Shown one piece after another: positions 15,570 through 21,952 of a stretch of DNA of 38,755 nt (the first letter of the stretch is position 1; each line of letters starts with the position of its first letter). Origin of the DNA: Oscillospiraceae bacterium. Lineage in GTDB: Bacteria; Bacillota; Clostridia; Oscillospirales; Oscillospiraceae. The notes below the pieces were generated by a model. The model saw only the letters and a program-made list of their open reading frames with translations, ran no database searches and was not told the origin of the DNA. Both the position numbers and the translations under genes were made by a program. Where the stretch lies: positions 1-38,755 of the forward strand of contig CACWLG010000052.1 of assembly GCA_902761635.1 (NCBI GenBank). The letters run 5' to 3'.

Positions 15570-16759
15570 GTGCGTTCCCCTCCCTGAATGTGCTTGATTT
15601 CCAGCGACTCGATAAAGGCCTGGAAGCGGGTGCGAAGCTGCCCCGCCGCGCCGAGGGCGTATTCCTTCTCGATGGTGCAGCAGGGGATGCGCAGCTCGTT
15701 TGTGAAGATGTGGTTCTGCAGCACCTTCTCATAGCTCCAGAACTCGCAGAACTTCATGTTCTCGTAGATGATGCCGTCGGCCTTGAACTCCCTCACCAGG
15801 CGCCGGACCTCTTCGGTGCGCTGCTCGATCTTCATGCCGTCCATGAATCTTGCGCACTGGTTCCAGTGGAGATAGTGGCGGCACACCGCGTCAAAGGCGC
15901 TCTCGCCCGCGCGGATCTCGATCTGCTCGCGACCGGGGAAGCTGCCGAAGCAGTAGCGGTCGGCTACCACCATGGCACCGCAGCTCTCGATGAGCCTGGT
16001 AAAGTCCGGATCGTCGATCTCCGAGCCCACGAGCGCGACGCGGGCGCGGAAGGGGAAGCCCGGCTCCGGCTCGCGCGTCTTGAGCTCCTCCAGCGTCTCC
16101 TGCAGCAGCGGGAGGATCAGCGCGTGGGGACAGACCTGGCTCACGAGCTGGATGACATGAAACTCGTAGCCCGTGAGATTGGGGTTGTCGGCCCTGCGGT
16201 GCGCGCCTATGGCCTCGATGACGCGGCTGACGGCATTGTGGTCGTCGATGGCGCTGCGGATCGCCCCGTCGGAGATATCGACCCCGAAGTGCGCCTGGAG
16301 CGGGAGCAGGATGTTTTTGCGGAGCTGGACCTTGTAGTATTCAAGATTGTTTGCGTCTCCCTTCATGGGCGGGTCCAGGATGGTGGAGAAGAAGCGCTCG
16401 TTCTTTACCGGGTGCAGCAGCTCAAAATGCTCCTCCATGCGCTCCATGGTGGCGCAGGATTCCGCCCCGAAGAGGGCGCTGAGATAGTTGTAGCCGCCTT
16501 CGATCGCGCGCTCGAGGATGGAGCGGGCGTAGGGACAGGTGCGGTTGGTCATGTAGTACCCGGCCACATCCGTGGACGTGCAGCGCGGCGCGCGCAGACG
16601 GGAGGAGAAGCAGCCCGGCAGGTTCAGCAGCGGCTCGGGAATATAATAGCAGTTATATCCCAGGGCAAGCTTCCCCTCCCCGAGGGCTTTTGTGACGAGC
16701 TCGTTCTGCGCGTCCTGCAGCAGATTCTCAAAGGTGATCAGGTGTTTCAGATCCTTCAA
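15566..16759 (-). CDS. 2-hydroxyacyl-CoA dehydratase-family small subunit
   Basis: A 397-residue cytoplasmic protein with family landmarks in order: GYNCYYIPEPLLNLPGCF near the N-terminus, YYMTNRTCPYARS with an Fe-S cysteine, FGAESCATMERMEEHFE, and the C-terminal block ADGIIYENMKFCEFWSYEK leading to IPCCTIEKEY and QLRTRFQAFIESL. This order matches HgdB/BcrB-like subunits that carry a [4Fe-4S] cluster and bind CoA esters. The start is taken as TTG at 16757-16759, with AGGTG 7 bases upstream; an upstream TTG at 16802-16804 has no such site. A promoter lies at 16814-16842. No activator ATPase (HgdC-type, with GGTxS and ASKHA motifs), CoA-transferase or electron-transfer flavoprotein is in the window, so substrate and activation are open questions. 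Confidence 0.85.
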   Translation of the reverse strand: MKDLKHLITFENLLQDAQNELVTKALGEGKLALGYNCYYIPEPLLNLPGCFSSRLRAPRCTSTDVAGYYMTNRTCPYARSILERAIEGGYNYLSALFGAESCATMERMEEHFELLHPVKNERFFSTILDPPMKGDANNLEYYKVQLRKNILLPLQAHFGVDISDGAIRSAIDDHNAVSRVIEAIGAHRRADNPNLTGYEFHVIQLVSQVCPHALILPLLQETLEELKTREPEPGFPFRARVALVGSEIDDPDFTRLIESCGAMVVADRYCFGSFPGREQIEIRAGESAFDAVCRHYLHWNQCARFMDGMKIEQRTEEVRRLVREFKADGIIYENMKFCEFWSYEKVLQNHIFTNELRIPCCTIEKEYALGAAGQLRTRFQAFIESLEIKHIQGGERT

Positions 16760-16813
16760 GCTTGTACACCTCTTTTCAATTCGGATAAACGTGTGGGTTT
16801 CCAACTTGAAAAA

Positions 16814-16842
16814 AGTTTAACATACGCTTTCGGTTCCGTCAA
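16814..16842 (-). promoter_or_regulatory. Sigma-A promoter for the dehydratase-family operon
   Basis: On the minus strand TTGACG (16837-16842) is followed after 17 bp by TAAACT (16814-16819). It lies 55 bp upstream of the proposed TTG start and is the only good match in the divergent gap. Confidence 0.6.
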
Positions 16843-16989
16843 GAACGGGCTGCTTTTCGCAGGCGGCAGAAAATTTACGCCGCTTTAACAACTCCCCTCT
16901 TGCGCCGGAGACAGAAAAATGGTAAGCTGTATACAAGATAATCCCATCCCCATCTTGTTATTTTTATAAAACAAAGGAGTGTCGTCATT

Positions 16990-17403
16990 ATGCTTAAAAT
17001 CATCATGGGCCTTAAGGGGTCCGGAAAGACGAAGGAGCTGGTGGGTCTTGTGTGCAAGGCCGTCAGCGAGGGCGAGGGCGACGTGATCGTCATCGAGAAG
17101 GAGCGCAAGCTCACCTATGATATCCCGTACAAAGCCCGCCTGATCGACGCTGCAAGCTATGACATCGGCACCTTCGAGTTTCTCAAGGGCTTCATCTCCG
17201 GCATCCACGCCGGCAACTATGACATTACCCACTTCTTTATTGATAACTTCTATAAGCTGGTCAATGACCGGGACGAAGCTTCGGTCGTCGCCTTTATCCA
17301 GTGGCTGGCCGCCTATGCCGAGCGGGAAAAGATCGAGTTTGTGATCTCCATGAGCTCTGACCGCGCCAAGTGCCCGGAGGAGCTCAAGCCGTACCTGATC
17401 TGA
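16990..17403 (+). CDS. Small P-loop NTPase, function unknown
   Basis: A 137-residue cytoplasmic protein with a Walker A motif at residues 7-14 (GLKGSGKT) and a Walker B-like hydrophobic strand ending in Asp (ITHFFIDNF, about 80-88). The fold appears to be a minimal RecA- or thymidine-kinase-like nucleotide-binding core without extra domains. I recognise no specific family; similar short ATP-binding proteins of unknown role are common in Clostridia. AAAGGAG lies 10 bases upstream of the ATG. It is divergent from the dehydratase-family operon with a gap of about 230 bp. It is not the expected activator of those enzymes, which belongs to the ASKHA fold rather than the P-loop fold. It ends just before a structured palindromic element. 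Confidence 0.82.
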   Translation: MLKIIMGLKGSGKTKELVGLVCKAVSEGEGDVIVIEKERKLTYDIPYKARLIDAASYDIGTFEFLKGFISGIHAGNYDITHFFIDNFYKLVNDRDEASVVAFIQWLAAYAEREKIEFVISMSSDRAKCPEELKPYLI

Positions 17404-17412
17404 TCAAAGCGT

Positions 17413-17648
17413 AAAAAAGAGGGGCTGTGAAAAACCTGCACGGTTCATACCGTGCAATATCAACACCGCAGGGACGGGCGCCCTCGACCGCCCGGCGGAA
17501 AAAGCAATAAAAAATGCAGACCTTCGGCGAATTCGTATTATTGTACGTTTTCGCCGAAGGCTGTTATCATTTTAGGAGGCTGTTCTTCGCGGGGCGTCCG
17601 GAAGGCCGCTCCCTGCGAAGGCAGCCGACTTTTTTCGCAGCCCTTTTT
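17413..17648. repeat. Structured palindromic element with inverted ends
   Basis: The left end, AAAAAAGAGGGGCTGTGAAAAA (17413-17434), is mirrored at the right end by TTTTTCGCAGCCCTTTTTTT (17629-17648). Between them lie three hairpins: TGCACGGT/ACCGTGCA at 17437-17456 (loop TCAT); CCTTCGGCGA/TCGCCGAAGG at 17521-17530 and 17551-17560; and GGCTG..CTTCGCGGGG with CCCTGCGAAGGCAGCC at about 17578-17626. It fills the gap between the convergent P-loop and dus genes. The ends give each strand a T-run, so it could serve as a two-way terminator. Its size, inverted ends and lack of coding capacity resemble a MITE. No second copy is present in this window. Confidence 0.65.
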
Positions 17649-17663
17649 TTCAGTACCAGGGCT

Positions 17664-18623
17664 TTATCCCGGATTGCGAAAGCCGGCAGCGGGATCGAGC
17701 GGGACCTCACGGAAAAGCGCTGCGACGGCGGCGCGGTAATCGGGCAGGCTCCTCGCTTTCAGGATGGCCTTCAGCTCCCGCTCCCCGCCGGGAAAGAGGC
17801 AGCGCTGGTAAAACCAGAGCTCCTTCATGCGCGACACGGTGTAGGGCGGGGCAAGGCCGTCGGCCAGATACGCCTCGATGAGCCGGTCATGGAAGTCCCG
17901 CAGCTCGGGGGCGGACAGAGCCTCGCCGCCGCAAAGCTGCCGGAAGAGGGCCGGATTCGTCACAGCGCCCCGGCCCAGCATAACGGCCTGCAGCGCGGGG
18001 TAGCGCGCCTGCAGGGAGGCGAGATCCGCCGGTGTAAAAATATCCCCATTATACTCCACAGGGAAGGGACAGTCGAGCGCCGGGGCAAAGGCCTCCCGGT
18101 CCGGGATACTGCGGTACATCCCGCCGCGGTCGCGCACATGGACGATCAGGCGCGAGAGCGGATACTTCCGATAGACCGCGAGCAGGGCCGGAAACTCCCC
18201 GGCGCTGTGCAGGCCGAGGCGGGTCTTGACCGAAACACGGAGCGGGCAGCGGGAGAAGATCTCCGCAAGGCAGGCGTCGAGCTGCGCGGGATCGCCCAGC
18301 ATGCCTGCGCCCTTGTGCTTGGCCACCACCGTCCCGGAGGGGCAGCCGGCGTTGAGATTGACCTCCTCATAGCCGAGGGCACCGAGCTCCTCCGCCACAG
18401 CGAGAAAGGGCGCCGGGGCATTGCACAGAAGCTGGGGGACAAGCGGCAGACCCTCGTTGTTCTCCGGCAGCACATCCCGCAGGCTTCCGGCCTTGAAGCG
18501 GCCGCTGCTGTCCGGCGCGATAAAGGGCGCATAATAGCGCGCCGCCCCCGGAAACAGCCGGGCATGGAGCCGGCGATAGATCGAATAGGTGATCCCCTCC
18601 ATGGGGGCAAAGCTCAGTTCCAT
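17664..18623 (-). CDS. dus: tRNA-dihydrouridine synthase
   Basis: A 319-residue flavoenzyme that reduces uridine to dihydrouridine in tRNA D-loops using NADPH through FMN. The family is clear from LSFAPMEGITYSIYRRL at the N-terminus (FMN-binding strand one), EVNLNAGCPSGTVVAKHKGA with the catalytic Cys followed by the K-x-G pattern, VSVKTRLG, LIVHVRDR, VEYNGDI (the family N-G-D) and VMLGRGAVTNPALFRQL for phosphate binding. Length is normal. The NLNAGCPS form and short C-terminus are common in the Firmicutes DusB/DusC-like branch; which tRNA position it modifies cannot be told. AAGGGAG lies 5 bases upstream of the ATG. It is transcribed divergently from the 619-residue membrane protein gene, with about 160 bp between starts. 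Confidence 0.94.
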   Translation of the reverse strand: MELSFAPMEGITYSIYRRLHARLFPGAARYYAPFIAPDSSGRFKAGSLRDVLPENNEGLPLVPQLLCNAPAPFLAVAEELGALGYEEVNLNAGCPSGTVVAKHKGAGMLGDPAQLDACLAEIFSRCPLRVSVKTRLGLHSAGEFPALLAVYRKYPLSRLIVHVRDRGGMYRSIPDREAFAPALDCPFPVEYNGDIFTPADLASLQARYPALQAVMLGRGAVTNPALFRQLCGGEALSAPELRDFHDRLIEAYLADGLAPPYTVSRMKELWFYQRCLFPGGERELKAILKARSLPDYRAAVAALFREVPLDPAAGFRNPG

Positions 18624-18785
18624 GGCGTCTCCCTTCCCTGTGAGATAGCTCCACTATACCCGAGGCGGAGAAAAAAGAAAAGCAAAATTTTTTCTTTATA
18701 CATACTTTTGAAAAGCAACAGGCGTATAATGAATCCTTACTCAGCGGGACAGGCTCAAGCATTTTGGAGGGGGAGGTGAGCGCCG

Positions 18786-20645
18786 ATGAAGCATCCTGCA
18801 CTGACACGCGTATTTGCAGTCATACTGGCGATCCTCGGCGTGATCTTCCTTGCAACCGGCGTGCGCGGCATCGGTAAGAACAAAAAAGAGCATGCCGAGC
18901 GAGAGGCGTACGAGACCAAATTTGCCGGCCGTATCGAAAACTATGTGCGCCTGCACGAGCAGTTCGTCAATTCCGCGGATTACGAACAGACACGCAAGGC
19001 CCTGAACACGGTGCTCACCGCGCATGAGAAGGCGGCCGCCCAGCACAAGACGGACACCGCCATTTTCAGCGCCACCAAGGGCGGGCTGAAAATGGGGGAG
19101 GACCTGATCGCCGGCGCACAGGCGCAGATGGAGGAAATCAAGCGGCAGCTCCATGACGCCAATGACCGCAAAGTCTTTCTCGAAGGGCTGCTTTCAGAGC
19201 TGATAGCCTCCAACAAGAACAGGATGCCCTGGCTGGATGCGCTGGCCAACAGCGCGGCGGGCTATGCGGTGGACTGCTTTACGGAGAGCGCGAGGATCAC
19301 CCTCATTACCGGGAAGCTCCGCGCCCTGATGGAGGCCGAGCCCTCGCCCTTCGATTATGCCGCCCGGGCCTATGCGCCGCCGGAACCTCCGGTCATGCCC
19401 GTGTTCGGCGGCTTCGACATGGGCGGGGACTGGGCGGAGATGCAGGCGGGCTGGGACGCGGCCATGGCCCAGGCCCAGAGCGCGGCCGCCGCCTATGAAG
19501 AGGCCGGCGACCTCTACGCCCGGCAGATGCAGGATTACTACGACGAGCTTGCCCAGGCAGAATTTGACCGGCTGAACGGCTTTGCCGACGGGGCTGAGGA
19601 GCTTGCCGTGGACATGGCATACAGCGCCGAGTACAGATGGGCGCATGAGGCCTGGGAAAAGGAGTGCGAAAACGTCCGGAAGGAAGCGGATCTGCTCTGC
19701 TCGGTAAACGCCATGCGCAGACTCGGCGCGGCGCTTTCCTCCCTGGTCCGCCGGGCAAACAGCCATGACGCCGTCATGACCGGCGAGACCGGCGGCTACT
19801 ATCCCGGCTTTGAGGAACTCTCTTCCCTGAGCGAGTCCACCGCGGCAAGGCTCGAAGGGCCGGGGCGTTCGGATCTCTCCGGACTCAGCAATGAGGAATT
19901 CCTGCTGCTCTTCGATGAGGCGAAGGAAATCCTGGATCTGCTGAGCCACGCCTTTTGTGTCGTGGCGGACAATCTGAACAACCCCTCCGCCCTGATCGTG
20001 GAGCTTCTGGACAAGCTGCACGTGACGGAGCTGATCGCCAGACTGGCGGATACCCTGCTTGAAAAGGCGCAGCGCGAAATGGACAACGCCCTGGCCGAGC
20101 TCTGGTATCAGCTCGGCGAGCAGGACAAGAAGGAGCTGGAGCTTGCCGCCGAGAAGCTGGGCCTGGACGAAGAGGCGAAGATCCTGTCCAGGCAGACGCT
20201 GGAGGCGGATGCGCTCAAGGAGCTCAATCAGAAGCACACCTCGGCCCGGCTGCTTCTGAGCAATGTGCCGGAGGTGAAAAGCGGCGTGGAGCAGGGGAGC
20301 GAACTGTCCGACAGCGCCCGCGCCTATCTCGAGGCCTATCGGGAGGAGACCGGGCGGCGCGGCACGATCAGGCTCATCCTCTGCGGCCTTGCCATCCTGG
20401 GGGGCGCGGTGACCCTTGCTGGGATCCCGGCGGCCTTTGAGCTGGTCAAAAGCCGTCTTCTGCTGCTTGCGCCGGCAGTCGTCTGCTTTACATGTGCGGC
20501 CGGGGCCTTTGGCCTGAACGAGCTGCTGAGGCTCAGGCGCTACTATGTGGCGCTCTGCATGGCACTTTTCGCCCTGGTGTATCTGGCGATCGCGGCGCCG
20601 AAGAGCAGACAGCTCAGGCATGCGCCGCAGCATCTGAAGACTTGA
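18786..20645 (+). CDS. Large coiled-coil membrane protein, function unknown
   Basis: A 619-residue protein of no family I recognise. An N-terminal hydrophobic helix (about 8-28) is followed by long alpha-helical, Ala/Glu/Lys-rich segments likely to form coiled coils (about 35-150, 225-320 and 430-500). Between them is a Pro/Gly-rich break (YAPPEPPVMPVFGGFDMGG, about 198-216). The C-terminal 100 residues carry three hydrophobic helices (about 521-540, 545-568 and 575-605). With both ends in the membrane and a large helical middle, it looks like a spanning scaffold or stalk. GGGGGAGGTGAG stands just before the ATG. A TATAAT lies at about 18735, without a clear -35. It ends 40 bp before the 6S RNA region on the other strand. 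Confidence 0.85.
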   Translation: MKHPALTRVFAVILAILGVIFLATGVRGIGKNKKEHAEREAYETKFAGRIENYVRLHEQFVNSADYEQTRKALNTVLTAHEKAAAQHKTDTAIFSATKGGLKMGEDLIAGAQAQMEEIKRQLHDANDRKVFLEGLLSELIASNKNRMPWLDALANSAAGYAVDCFTESARITLITGKLRALMEAEPSPFDYAARAYAPPEPPVMPVFGGFDMGGDWAEMQAGWDAAMAQAQSAAAAYEEAGDLYARQMQDYYDELAQAEFDRLNGFADGAEELAVDMAYSAEYRWAHEAWEKECENVRKEADLLCSVNAMRRLGAALSSLVRRANSHDAVMTGETGGYYPGFEELSSLSESTAARLEGPGRSDLSGLSNEEFLLLFDEAKEILDLLSHAFCVVADNLNNPSALIVELLDKLHVTELIARLADTLLEKAQREMDNALAELWYQLGEQDKKELELAAEKLGLDEEAKILSRQTLEADALKELNQKHTSARLLLSNVPEVKSGVEQGSELSDSARAYLEAYREETGRRGTIRLILCGLAILGGAVTLAGIPAAFELVKSRLLLLAPAVVCFTCAAGAFGLNELLRLRRYYVALCMALFALVYLAIAAPKSRQLRHAPQHLKT

Positions 20646-20651
20646 AGCCAT

Positions 20652-20683
20652 AAAAAACTTCCCCCGGGTTGCCCCGGGGGAAG
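20652..20683 (-). terminator. Intrinsic terminator of the probable 6S RNA
   Basis: CTTCCCCCGGG (20658-20668) pairs perfectly with CCCGGGGGAAG (20673-20683), followed on the minus strand by six Ts (20652-20657). It directly abuts the 3' arm of the predicted RNA. On the plus strand the T-run is missing, so it does not clearly end the gene stopping at 20645. Confidence 0.92.
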
Positions 20684-20684
20684 A

Positions 20685-20880
20685 CCCCGCCAATGCCGTG
20701 CCGGCCCAATTATAACCTGCACAAAGAGGCAGGTGGGTCGCCTAAGCTCTGTTTCGCTGCTTCCAACTTCCGGGGAAACCCGGGAGGCCTGCAATCCGCA
20801 GATTCAAATCGGCATCCCTTATTAGAGATGTGGGTTTAATGAGCCGCAAGGTCAGAAGACGCCACGCACACAGCAGGGAT
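20685..20880 (-). ncRNA. ssrS: Probable 6S RNA
   Basis: An RNA of about 196 nt read from the minus strand, with the architecture of 6S RNA, the global inhibitor that binds sigma-A RNA polymerase holoenzyme by mimicking an open promoter. The ends form a long irregular closing stem: the 5' arm CCCUGCUGUGUGCGUGGC (from 20878) pairs with the 3' arm GGCACGGCAUUGGCGGGG (to 20685), including GU pairs and bulges. The middle holds a terminal hairpin CCGGG-UUUC-CCCGG (complement of 20770-20783) almost exactly at the centre of the molecule, flanked by purine-rich internal loops, with a small ACCUGC/GCAGGU hairpin on the 3' side. A strong terminator follows at once. A TAAAAT -10-like element lies at about 20895-20900. 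I identified it by structure and size, not by a covariance model. Confidence 0.72.
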
Positions 20881-20916
20881 ATCATCTCATCGGATTTTAT
20901 GCCGGGAAGGGGGAAC

Positions 20917-21204
20917 TTATTTCTCCTCCTCCTCGTCATCAAACAGGAGCACGGCAAAATGCTCATACACATCCTGCAGCTCGTCATCGTCGTCGATGGA
21001 TTCAAAGATCTCATCTCCGTTTTCGTCGATCACCGAGCGGAGAATGATGATGCCGTAGTCCGGATCGTCCTCATCCATGTTGGCGGGCAGGAAGGCCGTA
21101 TAGGTCTGCCCCTTGTAATCCATGGTGTCCAGCACTTCAAGCTCGAACTCCTCACCGTCATCATCTATGATGGTGATAAAATCGCTTCCGAATTCTTCGC
21201 TCAT
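20917..21204 (-). CDS. DUF1292 family acidic protein
   Basis: A 95-residue very acidic protein. It matches DUF1292 (YrzB-like) in length and pattern: FITIIDDDGEEFELEVLDT, then DYKGQTYTAFLPA, then an EDDPDYGIIILRSV strand and an acidic end (DDDELQDVYEHFAVLLFDDEEEE). Family members are widespread in Firmicutes; their function is unknown. In many relatives the gene sits next to yrrK/ruvX and yrzL, which are not seen here. The ATG has AGGAGG 9 bases upstream. A promoter (TTGATT, 17 bp, TACAAT) lies at 21233-21261. The probable 6S RNA begins about 36 bp after its stop on the same strand. Confidence 0.9.
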   Translation of the reverse strand: MSEEFGSDFITIIDDDGEEFELEVLDTMDYKGQTYTAFLPANMDEDDPDYGIIILRSVIDENGDEIFESIDDDDELQDVYEHFAVLLFDDEEEEK

Positions 21205-21232
21205 ACCGAATACCTCCTGTCTGGTTGCTCTT

Positions 21233-21261
21233 ATTGTATACCATTCTCAGGAAGAAATCAA
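21233..21261 (-). promoter_or_regulatory. Sigma-A promoter for the DUF1292 gene
   Basis: On the minus strand TTGATT (21256-21261), a 17-bp spacer and TACAAT (21233-21238). It sits 29 bp upstream of the start codon, giving a very short leader that still includes AGGAGG. Confidence 0.7.
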
Positions 21262-21317
21262 CATAAACTTGCGGCGGAGAGCGTCGAACTTTTGTCAATA
21301 TTGAAGCATGCAAGGCG

Positions 21318-21653
21318 TCAGGACCCCAGATCCTCCAGCAGGAGCAGCAGCTCGCCGCCGTCGTCGGCGGGAATGCCCTTTTTGAGCAGCAGTCTGTCCG
21401 CCGTGCGCAGCCGCGCCGTCTCGATCCCGGTGATGCGCATCGGCTCTCTGGCGCGCCGGCCGGAGAACACCGCCACATAGCCGCCGCTGTCGCGCAGAAA
21501 ATACGCCGCGTCCTCCTCACGCCCGACAAAGCGGGCGGCCACCTCCTCGGGTATGACGGGCCCGCTGACCCTGTGCAGGCTCCGGTAGGCCCCGCAGATC
21601 GAAAGCGCCGCCAGCGACATGAGGCACAGCAGCAGCGCGGTCTTGATCCTCAT
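21318..21653 (-). CDS. BofC C-terminal-domain-like secreted or membrane-anchored protein
   Basis: A 111-residue protein with an N-terminal signal or anchor helix (MRIKTALLLCLMSLAALSIC) and a small domain containing YFLRDSGGYVAVFSGR, then MRITGIETARLRTADRLLL, then GIPADDGGELLLLLEDLGS. This order (Y-x-L-R-x-x-x-G-x-V-A-V-F, a short IETARLR strand, D-x-x-L-L-x-x-G-I, and LLEDLxS) matches the C-terminal domain of BofC-type proteins. In Bacillus BofC controls a sporulation protease; most clostridial relatives are uncharacterised. The ATG at 21651-21653 has GAGGAGGG upstream. A TATAAT lies on the minus strand at 21714-21719 with a poor -35. It is divergent from the penicillin-binding protein gene. 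Confidence 0.65.
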   Translation of the reverse strand: MRIKTALLLCLMSLAALSICGAYRSLHRVSGPVIPEEVAARFVGREEDAAYFLRDSGGYVAVFSGRRAREPMRITGIETARLRTADRLLLKKGIPADDGGELLLLLEDLGS

Positions 21654-21952
21654 CCTGATCCCTCCTCGACTCGTTCTCTTCCCGACAGGGACAGTTTTTC
21701 CCGCCGGGGCGAAATTATACGCGAAAAGCGGAGAATAAAAATTTACATTTTCTCTATCGCTGGAAGCCAGACTGTGGTATAATATCCTATAATTGCGCTG
21801 TTCGGCAGACGCAGGCGGCGCCTGCGCCCGGGGCGGAAAGCGTGCCGGACGGGAACACACCGTGTTTAGCATTCCCTTACAAAGGACATGATTTGTGGGA
21901 AAGCCGCGCGCGGCTCCACATTTTTGCGGCGGGGGAGGCCCGAAATTTTTTC

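Noticed and set aside
16990-17403. P-loop protein as activator of the adjacent dehydratase
   Set aside because: Known activators are ASKHA-fold ATPases with a bridging [4Fe-4S] cluster. This protein has Walker motifs and lacks the paired cysteines.
20685-20880. SRP RNA or tmRNA as the identity of the structured RNA
   Set aside because: The SRP GGAA tetraloop with its flanking asymmetric loops is not formed, and there is no tRNA-like acceptor or tag frame. The long closing stem with central hairpin fits 6S RNA better.
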